Assembly: GCA_963766365.1 (NCBI GenBank)
Contig: CAVXZK010000011.1
Span: 62,001 to 126,000, forward strand
Direction of reading: 5' to 3'
Source of the DNA: JALORV01 sp963766365
GTDB taxonomy: Bacteria; Pseudomonadota; Gammaproteobacteria; Burkholderiales; Burkholderiaceae_F
DNA: 64,000 nucleotides
In this document: positions 35,421 through 45,175 of the stretch, piece by piece
Layout: each line of letters begins with the position of its first letter
Numbering within the stretch: position 1 is the first letter of the stretch
Position numbers and translations under genes: made by a program
Notes under the pieces: model-generated
The model's input: the letters and a program-made list of their open reading frames with translations, nothing else
The model's database searches: none
Told to the model about the DNA's origin: nothing

Positions 35421-37145
35421 TCAGGCGCCTGCTTCGGCTGGCGGACGCGATCCGGCGAGCGCCCGATGCCGGGCAAGAAATGAAGGTGTGCGCGCCTTCG
35501 GGATCTTGCAGACGAAGCTGTGACGCGCAACGTGGTAGCTGGAGTCGAACCCGAAGAAGTTGAGACGCATCTTCTCTAGTTCTTCAGCGCGATAGGCGGC
35601 CAGCGGCTTCATCGCTTCATCGGTCCGTCGCCGCGCCTGCTTCGCCGCCAGGCGCGCGTCGAAGCCATCGGCAATCATCGCCCGGGTCATATCGATCGCC
35701 GTGGCGAGGAAAGCGGTTGGGGAGGCGCCGAAGTGCGCGTCGATCAGACCGAGTTCGAGCGCGGCCCGGGTGCCGATCGGCAGCCGATTCTGCGTGATGG
35801 CCTGCGCACCCGCAGGACCGACGCGCTGCGGCAGCAGGTAGGTCCAGTACTCCGATCCGTACAGGTTCCCCATGCCTTTGTAATGCGGGTTCAGCACGAT
35901 GCCGCTGCGCGCGACGACGCGGTCGGCAGCCAGGGCGATGAACACGCCGCCGGCACCGGCATTGCCCTGCATTGCGGCGACCGTCAGCTGGTGCCCGGTC
36001 GTCAGGACGGCGAGGACGAAGTCGTCGATCGCGTTGATGTTGCGCCACGACTCCTCGGCGGGCTGCTCTGACGCTTCGATGACGTTCAGGTGGATGCCGT
36101 TGGACCAGAAGTCGGGACCGCCGGCGAGCACGATCGCCCGCGTCGGGCGCAGGGTCGCGGCCCGATACGCCGCCGTCAGCCGCTCGCACTGCAAGGTGGA
36201 CATCGCGCCGTTGTAGAAGGGGAAGTGCAGCACGCCGATGTCGCCGTGTTGTTCGTAGACGATCTCTCGCCAGGTCGCCGCGCTGGCTGACGCGTCGGCG
36301 GGCATCGGTGCTACCGGCACATCGGCCAGCCGATCACCCAGGATCGCGGCCGCTGGCAGCTTGAACGGCCGGTCCGGGTCCAGGGACTCCTTCAGGTGCG
36401 TTAGCCATACCGCGCCGTCAACGGTCGCGCGGCAGATCGCGCTGTCGCGCTGGGCGATGACCTCGCCTGCGGTGCCGCGCAGCATGCCTTCGGGGTGACC
36501 GTCATAGCAGTGCACGCGCAGTCCGAGGATGTCGTCGGCGACGCCCGGAGTGCCGTCGGCAGCACGCAGCTTGCGCAGCACGACATCCGTTGCATCAGTC
36601 TTCCAGTCGATCGCGCGGTCGGCCTGCCGCATCAACGGGCGCGCCCGGCCACGCACCGCCAGCATCGCCGAAGGCGGTATCGGATGGTTGCCTCGCGCAA
36701 TCGCGTCGAGCGCAGAGCACACCGCGGTGACGGCGGCCTCGGTGACTTCGTTGCGATAAAGGCTGCCCTTGCTCGCGGCGCGCATGTCGAACTCGGCGCT
36801 GGCCCAGACATCACCGGCGTCCATCACGGCATTCGCCTGCAGTACCGTGACACCCCAGCGCTCTTCGCCCTCCTGAACCGCCCAGTCGAGCGCCGAGGGG
36901 CCGCGATCACCGACGATTCCTGGATGCACGACCAGGCAAGGCACGGCGCTCCACACCGTCTCGGGGATCGCCCGCTTCAGGAACGGCGCGACGACCACGT
37001 CGGGAGCCCAGCGCCGGACGGCGTCGAGCGTCAGCGCGTCGTTGACGTCGAGTTCGAGCGAGACCTCATGGCCCCAGCCTTCCAGTTCGATCCACAGGCG
37101 CTGGGTCAGACTGTTGAACGAATGCGCGAGCAGCAGGATGCGCAT
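35421..37145 (-). CDS. hoxX: Hydrogenase maturation protein HoxX (CO-ligand synthesis under air)
   Basis: 574 residues. The N-terminal half is a formyltransferase-like domain (V-H-P-G-I-V-G-D-R-G-P-S-A-L-D-W near 80-95, methionyl-tRNA formyltransferase fold) and the C-terminal half an enoyl-CoA hydratase/crotonase-like domain (A-M-Q-G-N-A-G-A-G-G-V-F near residue 390). HoxX is known to make the CO ligand of the [NiFe] active site from a formyl carrier under oxic conditions. Last gene of the hydrogenase operon, 15 bp after hypE, as in Cupriavidus. Its presence supports hydrogen oxidation in air. Confidence 0.93.
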   Translation of the reverse strand: MRILLLAHSFNSLTQRLWIELEGWGHEVSLELDVNDALTLDAVRRWAPDVVVAPFLKRAIPETVWSAVPCLVVHPGIVGDRGPSALDWAVQEGEERWGVTVLQANAVMDAGDVWASAEFDMRAASKGSLYRNEVTEAAVTAVCSALDAIARGNHPIPPSAMLAVRGRARPLMRQADRAIDWKTDATDVVLRKLRAADGTPGVADDILGLRVHCYDGHPEGMLRGTAGEVIAQRDSAICRATVDGAVWLTHLKESLDPDRPFKLPAAAILGDRLADVPVAPMPADASASAATWREIVYEQHGDIGVLHFPFYNGAMSTLQCERLTAAYRAATLRPTRAIVLAGGPDFWSNGIHLNVIEASEQPAEESWRNINAIDDFVLAVLTTGHQLTVAAMQGNAGAGGVFIALAADRVVARSGIVLNPHYKGMGNLYGSEYWTYLLPQRVGPAGAQAITQNRLPIGTRAALELGLIDAHFGASPTAFLATAIDMTRAMIADGFDARLAAKQARRRTDEAMKPLAAYRAEELEKMRLNFFGFDSSYHVARHSFVCKIPKARTPSFLARHRALAGSRPPAEAGA

Positions 37146-37159
37146 CGCGTGAGGTACCG

Positions 37160-38209
37160 CTAGCAGATGCGGGGGAGCTGCTCCCCAGTCAGCCAGTCGA
37201 CGACGCGGCGGCCACCGAAGCTGGTTTCCATCTGCACGAAGCCGTGCGCGTCGGAGACGGCCTCGCCGATGATCGCTGCCTCGGCGCCGAGCGGGTGCGC
37301 GCGCATGGCCGCGAGGAGCCGATCCGCGTCCTCCAGCGGGCAGATCGCGATCAGCTTGCCTTCGTTGGCGACGTAGAGCGGATCGAGGCCGAGGAACTCG
37401 CAGGCGGCGTTGACCTCGGCGCGCACCGGAATCTTCGATTCATGGATCAGCATGCCGACGCCGGACTGCCGCGCGAACTCGTTGAGAGTCGTCCCCAGTC
37501 CGCCGCGCGTCGGGTCGCGCAGGCAGCGGATCGTCGGCACCGCCGCCACCATCGCCGCGACCAGCCCGTGCAGCGCCGCGGTATCCGAACGGATCGTCGT
37601 CTCGAACGTCAGGTTCTCGCGCAGCGACATGATCGCGACGCCGTGATCGCCGATGGTGCCGGAGACCAGGATGCAGTCGCCTGCGCGCGCCCGGTCGCCC
37701 GAGATCTCCACCCCCGGCGGCACCACGCCGATGCCGGTCGTCGTGATGAAGAGTCCATCGCCCTTGCCCTGCTCGACGACCTTCGTGTCGCCCGTGATCA
37801 CCGGCACGCCAGCCTCGCGCGATGCCGCGGCCATCGACTCGACGATGCGCTTCAGCGTCGCCAGCGGGAAGCCTTCCTCGAGGATGAAGCCCGCGGCGAG
37901 ATAGAGCGGCCGCGCTCCCGCCATGGCCACGTCGTTGATCGTGCCGTGCACCGCGAGGCAGCCGATGTCGCCGCCAGGAAACTCGAGCGGCGACACGACG
38001 TGGCTGTCGGTCGCCATCACCATGCGGCCGGCCGGCACGGTGAAGAGTGCGTTGTCGTTGCCCTGTGCCAGCCACTCGTTGGAAAACGCGCGGGCGAACA
38101 GTTCCTCGATCAGCTGCGCCATCGCGCGTCCGCCGCCACCGTGCGTCATGTCGACGCGGCCGTGCTTGAAGTCCACCGGCCGGACATAGTCGCTGCGCAC
38201 CTTGGTCAT
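37160..38209 (-). CDS. hypE: Hydrogenase maturation protein HypE
   Basis: 349 residues. PurM-like fold with the H-G-G-G-G-R-A near residue 24, F-P-G-G-D-I-G and the ATP-site T-G-D-T-K-V-V; it ends P-R-I-C, the C-terminal cysteine that is carbamoylated by HypF and dehydrated to thiocyanate to give the cyanide ligand of the iron. All key features are intact. Lies between hypD and hoxX. Confidence 0.96.
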   Translation of the reverse strand: MTKVRSDYVRPVDFKHGRVDMTHGGGGRAMAQLIEELFARAFSNEWLAQGNDNALFTVPAGRMVMATDSHVVSPLEFPGGDIGCLAVHGTINDVAMAGARPLYLAAGFILEEGFPLATLKRIVESMAAASREAGVPVITGDTKVVEQGKGDGLFITTTGIGVVPPGVEISGDRARAGDCILVSGTIGDHGVAIMSLRENLTFETTIRSDTAALHGLVAAMVAAVPTIRCLRDPTRGGLGTTLNEFARQSGVGMLIHESKIPVRAEVNAACEFLGLDPLYVANEGKLIAICPLEDADRLLAAMRAHPLGAEAAIIGEAVSDAHGFVQMETSFGGRRVVDWLTGEQLPRIC

Positions 38210-38225
38210 CGCTCTGCGTCCCGCA

Positions 38226-39365
38226 TCACGCCGCGCGGACCTCGGCGTCCTTGAAGCGGCCGTAGGTGTAGTGGGCGGCGCACGCGCCCTCGGAGCTGAC
38301 CATGCACGAGCCGATCGGATTCTCCGGCGTGCAAACGGTGCCGAACACCTTGCAGTCAGTGGGTTTCTTCACGCCGCGGAGGATGGCGCCGCATTCGCAG
38401 GCCCTGTTGTCGGCCACCGATCGGTAGGCGATGCCGAAGCGGCGCTCGGCATCGAAAGCAGCGTAGGTTTCCTTGATGCGCAGCGCGGAGTAGGGCACCT
38501 CGCCCAGCCCGCGCCACTCGAACGAGCGGCGCAGCTCGAACACGTCGGCGACCAGGCTCTTGGCCTTCTCGTTGCCCTCGCGGGTGACGGCGCGCGTGAA
38601 TTCGTTCTCGACCTCGGCGCGGCCCTCGTTCAGCTGCCGCACCAGCATCAGGATCGCCTGCATGACGTCGAGCGGCTCGAACCCGGCGATGACCACCGGC
38701 CGCTGGTATTCCTCGGCGAAGTATTCGTAGGGCTGGCTGCCGATGACGGTGCTGACATGCGCCGGTCCGATGAAGCCGTCGAGCGGCACGATGCCGAGTT
38801 CACGCACCTCCGGCGATTCGAGGATGTGGGTGATCGCCGCTGGCGTCAGCACGTGACTGCAGAACACCGTGAAGTTCGTCAGTCCCAGCGTCTGGGCCTG
38901 GCGGACGATGATGGCGGTCGGAGGCGTCGTGGTCTCGAAGCCGATCGCGAAGAACACGACCTCGTGCGCCGGGTTGTCCCGTGCGATTCGCAGCGCGTCG
39001 GCCGCCGAGTACACCATGCGGATGTCGGCGCCGCGTGCCTTCGCCTTCATCAGCGATAGGCCGTTGGATGCCGGGACACGCATCGTGTCGGCATAGGTGC
39101 AGACGATCGCCGAGTGGCTGGTCGCCAGCTCGATCGCGTTGTCGATGCGGCCGATCGGCAGCACGCATACCGGGCAGCCCGGCCCGTGGATCATGTTGAC
39201 GTTGCCCGGCAACAGGTCCTTGATGCCGTAGCGCGAGATCGCGTGGGTGTGGCCGCCGCAGAACTCCATCAGGTTGTAGCTGCGCTCCGGACGCGCCTCG
39301 GCGCGAATGCGCGTGGCGATCCTGCGCGCCAGATCCCCGTCGCGGAACTCCTCGATGTACTTCAT
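38226..39365 (-). CDS. hypD: Hydrogenase maturation protein HypD
   Basis: 379 residues. Contains M-E-F-C-G-G-H-T-H near residue 34, G-P-G-C-P-V-C-V near 65, G-F-E-T-T-T-P near 150 and the C-terminal cysteines E-C-G-A-I...C-K-V-F-G-T-V-C-T-P-E-N-P-I-G-S-C-M-V-S-S-E-G that hold the [4Fe-4S] cluster. HypD with HypC forms the scaffold for Fe(CN)2CO assembly. Overlaps hypC by 4 bp. Confidence 0.96.
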   Translation of the reverse strand: MKYIEEFRDGDLARRIATRIRAEARPERSYNLMEFCGGHTHAISRYGIKDLLPGNVNMIHGPGCPVCVLPIGRIDNAIELATSHSAIVCTYADTMRVPASNGLSLMKAKARGADIRMVYSAADALRIARDNPAHEVVFFAIGFETTTPPTAIIVRQAQTLGLTNFTVFCSHVLTPAAITHILESPEVRELGIVPLDGFIGPAHVSTVIGSQPYEYFAEEYQRPVVIAGFEPLDVMQAILMLVRQLNEGRAEVENEFTRAVTREGNEKAKSLVADVFELRRSFEWRGLGEVPYSALRIKETYAAFDAERRFGIAYRSVADNRACECGAILRGVKKPTDCKVFGTVCTPENPIGSCMVSSEGACAAHYTYGRFKDAEVRAA

Positions 39366-39592
39366 GCGGTGGTGTCCGTCAGCCCCGACTCGGCGAAGAG
39401 CGCAAGTGTGCGTTCCGCCTCGGCCGGGTCGAGCTTCTGCAGGGCATAGCCGACGTGCACGATGACGTAGTCCCCGGGCTGTACATCGGTCACGAGTTCG
39501 AGCGAGATGCGCTTGCGCACGCCGCCGAGGTCGATCATCCCCTCGGAAGCTGGGAGCAGTTCAACGACGCGGGCGGGGAGGGCAAGGCACAT
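39362..39592 (-). CDS. hypC: Hydrogenase maturation chaperone HypC
   Basis: 76 residues with the essential N-terminal M-C-L-A-L-P motif (Cys2) and G-D-Y-V-I-V-H-V-G-Y-A near residue 45. It carries the iron centre between HypD and the large-subunit precursor. Overlaps the hypD start. A second HypC-family gene in the operon is hoxL. Confidence 0.95.
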   Translation of the reverse strand: MCLALPARVVELLPASEGMIDLGGVRKRISLELVTDVQPGDYVIVHVGYALQKLDPAEAERTLALFAESGLTDTTA

Positions 39593-39602
39593 CGGCGATC
39601 CT

Positions 39603-41939
39603 TCAATGCAGTGAGGGCGCAGCCACGAGCATCCGGCCGATCCACGCCTGGCCGAGGCTTAGGCCACCATCGTTCGGCGGCGCCTGACGCGCTTCGAGCA
39701 CGTCGAGTCGCTCCTCGAGGAGCCGCTGGCGCAGTCCGTCGGCCAGGATGCGATTGTTGAAGCACCCGCCGCCGAAGGCGATGGTAGTGATGCCGCGCGC
39801 GCGCGCATGCTGCACGCACCAGGCGGCCAGCGCCTCGATCAGCGTCGCATGGAACAGCGCGGCGCCGCGCGAGGCATCACGCTCGTCAGCCAGCTGCGCT
39901 GCCAGGGGCAGCAGGTCCAGCACGCCGTCTACAAGGCGGTAGCTGTCGGCCAGACCGTCGACGGGGCCATGGCGGGCGGCGAGGCCCTCGAGCAGCATCG
40001 GTGCCTGGCCTTCGAAGGCCTGGAAAGCGCGCACCCCGAGCAGGCCGGCCGCGGCATCGAACCAGCGTCCCATGCTGCTGGTGCGCGGGCAGTTCGACTC
40101 CTGCCGCAGCATCTGCTGCACGGTGGGCGCCGCCGGCTGGGCGCATCGGGTCGTGATCTCCTCGGTGCGCCCGAGCTTGTGCAGGACGGCGGCGGCCATG
40201 CGCCACGGTTCGCGCGCGGCGCGGTCACCTCCCGGCAGCGCAATCTCGCGCAGGTGCCCGAGCCGTTCGACATGCGCGCCATCGACCAGCAGCAGTTCGC
40301 CGCCCCAGGCGCCGCCGTCGGGGCCCAGGCCGACGCCGTCGAGCGCGAGACCGAGAACCGGCCCGCGGGCCGCATGCTCGGCCATCACGGCACCGATATG
40401 GGCATGGTGATGTTGCACGCCGAACAGCGGCAGGTCACGCGCCTGTGCGAAACGTGCTGCATAGCGCGTGCTGTAGAAGTCCGGATGAAGGTCGTGCACG
40501 ACCGCCTGCGGCGCAATGTCGAGCACGTCGCACAGGTGCTCCACGGCCTCGTCGACAGCGCGGCAGGTCGGTGCGTTGTCGAGCGAGCCGATGTGCTGCG
40601 AGAGGAACGCTTCGTCGCCGCGCGTCAGGCAGATCGTGTTCTTCAGGTAGCCACCCACCGCGAGGATCGACGCGCCGCTGTCGGCGAGGCGGATCGGCAC
40701 CGGCGTGTAGCCGCGCGCGCGACGGATCAAGGCCGGTCCCGGGCCGCGCGCCGATACCGCGCGAACGACGCTGTCATCGCAGCGGACCCGGATGGCCCGG
40801 TCGTGCACCAGCAGGACATCGGCGATGTCACCCAGCCGGCACACCGCCTCATGGTTGTCGATCACCAGCGGCTCGCCGCCGGGGTTGGCACTGGTCATCA
40901 CCAGGACCAGTTCCTGGGGATCTTCGAGCCAGGCGGTACCTTGGGGCCGGCCGCACGCCTCGTGGAACAGCATGAGGTGCAGCGGCGAGGACGGCAGCAT
41001 CACGCCCAGCGTCGTCATGCCGGGCGCGATGCCACGCAAGGTCTCGTTGCAGCCAGGCTGCTGGTCGAGCAGCACGATCGGGCGCTCCGCGGACTCAAGC
41101 AGCGCACGTTCGGCCGGGCTCACTTTCGCCAATGCGGCGCATGACGCCGCATTGGCGACCATGATGGCGAACGGCTTCTCCTCGCGCGCCTTTCGTTCGC
41201 GCAGCCGCGCCACGGCGGCGGCATTGCGCGCGTCGCAGGCGAGCTGGAAGCCGCCAAGCGCCTTGATCGCGATGATGTCGCCGTCGCGCAGCCGTTCCAG
41301 GACCGCGGCGATGGGGTCGTCGACCGCCAGTGCATGGCCCGCGGCATTCCACAAAGACAGTTGCGGGCCGCACATCGGGCAGGCATTCGGCTGCGCATGG
41401 AAACGGCGGTCGAGGGGATCGTCGTATTCGCGCTGGCACGCCGGGCACTGCACGAAGCCGGCCATGCTGGTGTTGGGACGGTCATACGGCAGCGCGCTGG
41501 TGATCGTGTAGCGCGGTCCACAGTGGGTGCAGTTGGTGAAGGCATAGCGCCAGCGTCGGTTGGCGGGCGCGAACATGTCGTGGATGCAATCGGGGCAAGG
41601 TGCCGAGTCGGGCGTCACTCCGGTGGATACCGGGCCACCCGCACTGGCATCGATGACGAACTGGTGTTCGCCGGCCCGCGGTTCGGTCGCCTGAGTCTCC
41701 ACCGCGTCTATGCGTGACAGTCGCGGTGCCTCGCGGCCCAGCCGCTCGATGAATTCGTCCAGCTGAGCCGCTGAGCCCTGCACCTCGATCTGCACGCCGG
41801 CGCCGTCGTTGAGCACGCGGCCCGACAGCGCCAGGTCCCGCGCCAGGCGATAGACGAACGGACGGAATCCCACTCCCTGCACCTGACCGCGCACGCGCAC
41901 GGCGCGGCGGCTGATTGTCGAAGTAGCAGGGCGGTCCAT
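39603..41939 (-). CDS. hypF: Carbamoyltransferase HypF
   Basis: 778 residues. Domains in order: acylphosphatase (about 10-95, V-Q-G-V-G-F-R-P-F-V-Y-R-L-A), two zinc fingers (C-P-D-C and C-T-H-C-G-P-R-Y, then C-P-A-C...C-P-M-C-G), YrdC-like (about 205-390, P-F-A-I-M-V) and Kae1-like C-terminal domain with V-Q-H-H-H-A-H near residue 490 and F-G-G-G-C-F-N-N near the end. Converts carbamoyl phosphate to the thiocarbamate on HypE. Full length. Confidence 0.95.
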   Translation of the reverse strand: MDRPATSTISRRAVRVRGQVQGVGFRPFVYRLARDLALSGRVLNDGAGVQIEVQGSAAQLDEFIERLGREAPRLSRIDAVETQATEPRAGEHQFVIDASAGGPVSTGVTPDSAPCPDCIHDMFAPANRRWRYAFTNCTHCGPRYTITSALPYDRPNTSMAGFVQCPACQREYDDPLDRRFHAQPNACPMCGPQLSLWNAAGHALAVDDPIAAVLERLRDGDIIAIKALGGFQLACDARNAAAVARLRERKAREEKPFAIMVANAASCAALAKVSPAERALLESAERPIVLLDQQPGCNETLRGIAPGMTTLGVMLPSSPLHLMLFHEACGRPQGTAWLEDPQELVLVMTSANPGGEPLVIDNHEAVCRLGDIADVLLVHDRAIRVRCDDSVVRAVSARGPGPALIRRARGYTPVPIRLADSGASILAVGGYLKNTICLTRGDEAFLSQHIGSLDNAPTCRAVDEAVEHLCDVLDIAPQAVVHDLHPDFYSTRYAARFAQARDLPLFGVQHHHAHIGAVMAEHAARGPVLGLALDGVGLGPDGGAWGGELLLVDGAHVERLGHLREIALPGGDRAAREPWRMAAAVLHKLGRTEEITTRCAQPAAPTVQQMLRQESNCPRTSSMGRWFDAAAGLLGVRAFQAFEGQAPMLLEGLAARHGPVDGLADSYRLVDGVLDLLPLAAQLADERDASRGAALFHATLIEALAAWCVQHARARGITTIAFGGGCFNNRILADGLRQRLLEERLDVLEARQAPPNDGGLSLGQAWIGRMLVAAPSLH

Positions 41940-41946
41940 CGCGAGC

Positions 41947-43002
41947 TCAGTTCCGCTCGGCCAGCTTGGCTTCGAGCTCGGCGACGCGGTGCTTCAGGGC
42001 CGCCACGTTCTGTTCGCGTGCATGCCTCGTGGTGACAGAGTGCAGACGGATCCAGTTGATCCACAGGTCCATGCCGTCGCCCTTGGTGGCCGACACCTGC
42101 ATCACCTCGATCGACGGGTTGACGCGGCGGGCGTACTCGATGCACTTCGCGACGTCGAAGCTGACGTAAGGCAGCAGGTCGACCTTGTTCAGCAGCATCA
42201 GCGAGGCGGCGCGGAACATGTCCGGGTACTTCAGTGGCTTGTCCTCGCCTTCGGTCACCGACAGCACGACGACCTTGTGCGCCTCGCCGAGGTCGAAGGC
42301 GGCCGGGCATACGAGGTTGCCAACGTTCTCGATGAACAGCACCGAGTTCTCTTCAGGCTGCAGCCGCTCGAGGGCGCGCTCGACCATGCTGGCGTCGAGA
42401 TGGCAGCCCTTGCCGGTGTTGATCTGCAGCGCGCGGGCGCCGGTGGCGCGGATGCGGTCGGCGTCGTTCGTGGTCTGCTGATCGCCCTCGATGACCGTCA
42501 CCGGAATCGACGTCTTCAGGCGCTCGATCGATTCGGTGAGCAGTGTGGTCTTGCCCGAGCCCGGGCTCGAGACGAGGTTGACGGCGAAGATGCCGCGCTC
42601 GCCCAGGAATTCACGATTGAAGCGGGCGTGGCGGTCGTTCTTGGCGAGGATGTCCTGTTCGATCTGCACCATCTTGGCCTGGCTCATGCCGGGCGCATGC
42701 GCGTGCGCGGCGCCCTGGCCATAGTGCAGGTCGGTAGCCCCTTCGTGCACATGCGCGTGCCGCACGACACTGCCATCGGGCATCACGTGCACGTGCTCGT
42801 GTTCGTGGTGATGCGGCACGCTGCCGTCGTGCACATGGCCGTGATGGTGGAAGTGATCGTGAGCTTCCTCGTGACCATGCGCGCCGTCGTGGGCGTGGTC
42901 GTGGCTGTGCTCGGTGCCGTCGGCGTGCACCTGTTCATGCTCGCCGGGTTCCGCACCTTCGATCCTGGTTTCGCCGTTACCGCAGCCACAGGTCGTGCAC
43001 AT
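41947..43002 (-). CDS. hypB: Hydrogenase/urease nickel-incorporation GTPase HypB
   Basis: 351 residues from ATG 43002. It begins M-C-T-T-C-G-C-G, the high-affinity nickel motif, followed by a long histidine-rich segment (about residues 28-100, many H-x-H and HHH groups) that can store nickel. The GTPase domain has P-loop [12 protein letters not shown] and N-K-V-D. Inserts Ni into the large subunit with HypA. The frame upstream of 43002 overlaps hypA and is not used. Confidence 0.95.
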   Translation of the reverse strand: MCTTCGCGNGETRIEGAEPGEHEQVHADGTEHSHDHAHDGAHGHEEAHDHFHHHGHVHDGSVPHHHEHEHVHVMPDGSVVRHAHVHEGATDLHYGQGAAHAHAPGMSQAKMVQIEQDILAKNDRHARFNREFLGERGIFAVNLVSSPGSGKTTLLTESIERLKTSIPVTVIEGDQQTTNDADRIRATGARALQINTGKGCHLDASMVERALERLQPEENSVLFIENVGNLVCPAAFDLGEAHKVVVLSVTEGEDKPLKYPDMFRAASLMLLNKVDLLPYVSFDVAKCIEYARRVNPSIEVMQVSATKGDGMDLWINWIRLHSVTTRHAREQNVAALKHRVAELEAKLAERN

Positions 43003-43022
43003 CGTCTTCTCCGGCGGCCGCC

Positions 43023-43364
43023 TCAGGCGACCTCGATTTCCTTGACTTTCATTTCCTCGCCGTGCGTCACCTGCAGCTGGTAGCTGCCACACAAGGGGCA
43101 GGCATCGCCGAGGCGCTGCAGCGCTACGCTTTCGCCACACGGCATGCACCAGGCCCGTCCCGGCGTCGCGAGCACGTCGAGGCGTGCGCCGTCGGCCACG
43201 GTGCCGCGCGTCACCGCGTCGAAGCAGAAGCGCAGCGCCTGTTCCTCGACATGCGACAGCCTGCCGATCTCCAGCACGACGGCGCGTACCTGCGCGGTCG
43301 CGTTCGCACGCGCCGTGTCCTCGACGATATGCAGGATGCCCTCGGCGAGCGACATCTCATGCAT
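43023..43364 (-). CDS. hypA: Hydrogenase nickel-insertion protein HypA
   Basis: 113 residues. Starts M-H-E-M-S-L, with the nickel ligand His2; a zinc site is given by W-C-M-P-C-G and C-P-L-C-G-S in the C-terminal half. Delivers nickel with HypB. Its start overlaps the end of hoxV by 8 bp. Confidence 0.95.
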   Translation of the reverse strand: MHEMSLAEGILHIVEDTARANATAQVRAVVLEIGRLSHVEEQALRFCFDAVTRGTVADGARLDVLATPGRAWCMPCGESVALQRLGDACPLCGSYQLQVTHGEEMKVKEIEVA

Positions 43365-44436
43365 CGGCGACCTCGACCGTGAAGGCGACGCAGGGATCCA
43401 GCGCCTGGGCCAGCAGGGTGGCGTCGCGGCGCGCTGCGTCCACGTCGGTGACCCGGCGGCCCACCAGGCCGTGGGTCAGCGCACCCGCGGGGTGGAAATT
43501 CCACTCGGTCGGCGCGATGACGCGATAGCGCTCGACCCGCCCGTCGGTGTCGACCTGGGCCTGGTGCAGCAGCAGTCCGCGTGCGGTTTCCGCGAGTCCG
43601 ATGCCGACCCCTGGGGCGGCGGCGTGCTGGCGCACCGCCTGCCCGTCGTCGCGACCGAGCAGCACCGCAAGATCGACGAGTTGCGCAACCAAGCGGGCGC
43701 CGACGCTGTTGCCATCGCGCGCCATGATGGCGGCGACCAGCGGGTGGCGTGCGCGGCGGGCCAGTGCGCCGGTTTCCACCGGGAGGCCTTGCCAGTCGGG
43801 TGCGCGGCTGAATCCCGGATCGGCATCAAATGGCGGCAGCATCGCGCAGACCGCCTCGTTGCTGGCTTCGGGCATCGCGCGGATATCGCTGCGTCCGAGG
43901 CCCGGCGCATCGCGCAAAAGACGCCCGAGCAGTTGTGCCGGCAGCGTTGCCACGGCAGAGCTCCAGCGATCGAGCGCCTGCAGTGTTGGATCGGCCAGCC
44001 ACTGCGCCGGGCCCGACGCATAGATTCGGTCGCGCGCGATGTCGCGGCAGACGTCCATGGCCTGCGCCGGCGCGGCCTGCCGGGCGCGCGCCACGGCGGC
44101 GACCTCGGGCGCCGTGGCCATCGCGCGTGGCCAGTCGATCAGCAGGCGCGAGACCAGTTCGATGACGGCCTCCCGCTGCACTTCGCTGCTGCGCTGGCCC
44201 AGCTTCGTGGGCTCCGCCGCGCACCCGCGGGCGGCGTCGAGCGCGCTGGCCGCCGCGGCGCCCTGGGCGCGCGCGCAGATCGAAAACAGCAGGGGCAGGG
44301 CGTGCGCCACCTGGTCTGCTGGACGTCCCAGCGTCAGTCGGGGCGGCAACGGCGTTCGCGTCGAGGCAATCTGCACCGACCGGATCTGCCCTCCTCGGAC
44401 ATCAAGGCGCACGGTGAGCTCACCTTCGCGGAACAT
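43357..44436 (-). CDS. hoxV: Hydrogenase assembly scaffold HoxV (HupK family)
   Basis: 359 residues, distantly like the hydrogenase large subunit. The C-terminus has D-P-C-V-A-F instead of D-P-C-x-x-C, so the second cysteine of the active-site motif is lost, as in HupK/HoxV proteins that serve as scaffolds for the iron centre of membrane-bound hydrogenases. Overlaps hoxT at its start by 17 bp and hypA at its end by 8 bp. Confidence 0.88.
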   Translation of the reverse strand: MFREGELTVRLDVRGGQIRSVQIASTRTPLPPRLTLGRPADQVAHALPLLFSICARAQGAAAASALDAARGCAAEPTKLGQRSSEVQREAVIELVSRLLIDWPRAMATAPEVAAVARARQAAPAQAMDVCRDIARDRIYASGPAQWLADPTLQALDRWSSAVATLPAQLLGRLLRDAPGLGRSDIRAMPEASNEAVCAMLPPFDADPGFSRAPDWQGLPVETGALARRARHPLVAAIMARDGNSVGARLVAQLVDLAVLLGRDDGQAVRQHAAAPGVGIGLAETARGLLLHQAQVDTDGRVERYRVIAPTEWNFHPAGALTHGLVGRRVTDVDAARRDATLLAQALDPCVAFTVEVADA

Positions 44437-44980
44437 CGGGTTCTTCTGGCCGCAGGAAGCGACCGCGCAGGAAGTCGCGCTTGCTCATCGGTGCGCTGGC
44501 CTGCTGCTCGAGCTGCGCCAGTGGCCCGCTGGCCGTTGCCTCAACCGCCTCCGGCTCGGGGGGCTCGGCATGGCTGGCGTCGAACAGGGCCGCCCGCGCC
44601 AGTTCGGCGACCATCACGGCCGTCGCATGGTCTTCGAATTCGAGAACCGGCGAGAACAGCGAACACATGCGGTACTCGCCGACGGCGGGATCGATCGCGT
44701 CGATGAAGTCGTAGCGGCCGGCCGGAAACGCATAGCGCTGCTTCTCGCCCGGCCTGATCGGGCGCCAGGCGGCGGGATCGCACGGCAGCAGCAGCAGGTT
44801 GATCGACCACGGCGTCACCATGACGCCGAGCCAATGGGATTCCCATGGCTCGAAGCCGACGGCCTGCACGCGCAGCGCCGGGTTGACGAACCCGAGCCCC
44901 TGCATGCGCTCCGCGACGGCGCTGAACGCGTGTTCAAGCGAGTCCGTGGGATCGGGCAGCGTTGCGGTGTCAGTGGTCAT
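44420..44980 (-). CDS. hoxT: [NiFe]-hydrogenase assembly chaperone HoxT (HybE family)
   Basis: 186 residues from ATG 44980; the frame upstream overlaps hoxR. The HybE/HupJ fold is shown by W-L-G-V-M-V-T-P-W-S-I-N-L-L-L-L-P near residue 52 and the E-Y-R-M-C-S-L-F-S-P segment. It ends with P-M-S-K-R-D-F-L-R-G-R-F-L, a conserved tail of the family. It protects the small-subunit clusters or signal peptide during assembly. The start overlaps the end of hoxR. Confidence 0.88.
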   Translation of the reverse strand: MTTDTATLPDPTDSLEHAFSAVAERMQGLGFVNPALRVQAVGFEPWESHWLGVMVTPWSINLLLLPCDPAAWRPIRPGEKQRYAFPAGRYDFIDAIDPAVGEYRMCSLFSPVLEFEDHATAVMVAELARAALFDASHAEPPEPEAVEATASGPLAQLEQQASAPMSKRDFLRGRFLRPEEPDVPRR

Positions 44981-45173
44981 CGTCGAGCACCAGGAAGCCG
45001 TCCTTAGGCGTGGAACAGTTGGGGCAGGTCCAGTGCGCGGGAAGTTCGTTGAACGGAGTACCGGGAAGGACCTGCCAGGCCGGGTCGCCTTCGGCCGGGT
45101 CGTACACGTGCCAGCACACCTTGCACTCAAGGCGCGTCATCGGCGCGATGGCTGCCTGCCGTTCGGTGGTCAC
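44970..45173 (-). CDS. hoxR: Rubredoxin HoxR
   Basis: 67 residues. Two iron-binding motifs: C-K-V-C near residue 17 and C-P-N-C near residue 50, with the rubredoxin features Y-D-P-A-E-G-D and L-P-x-x-W-T-C-P. In hydrogenase operons this rubredoxin is needed for small-subunit cluster assembly under oxygen. Located between hoxQ and hoxT. Confidence 0.94.
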   Translation of the reverse strand: MTTERQAAIAPMTRLECKVCWHVYDPAEGDPAWQVLPGTPFNELPAHWTCPNCSTPKDGFLVLDDDH

Positions 45174-45175
45174 GA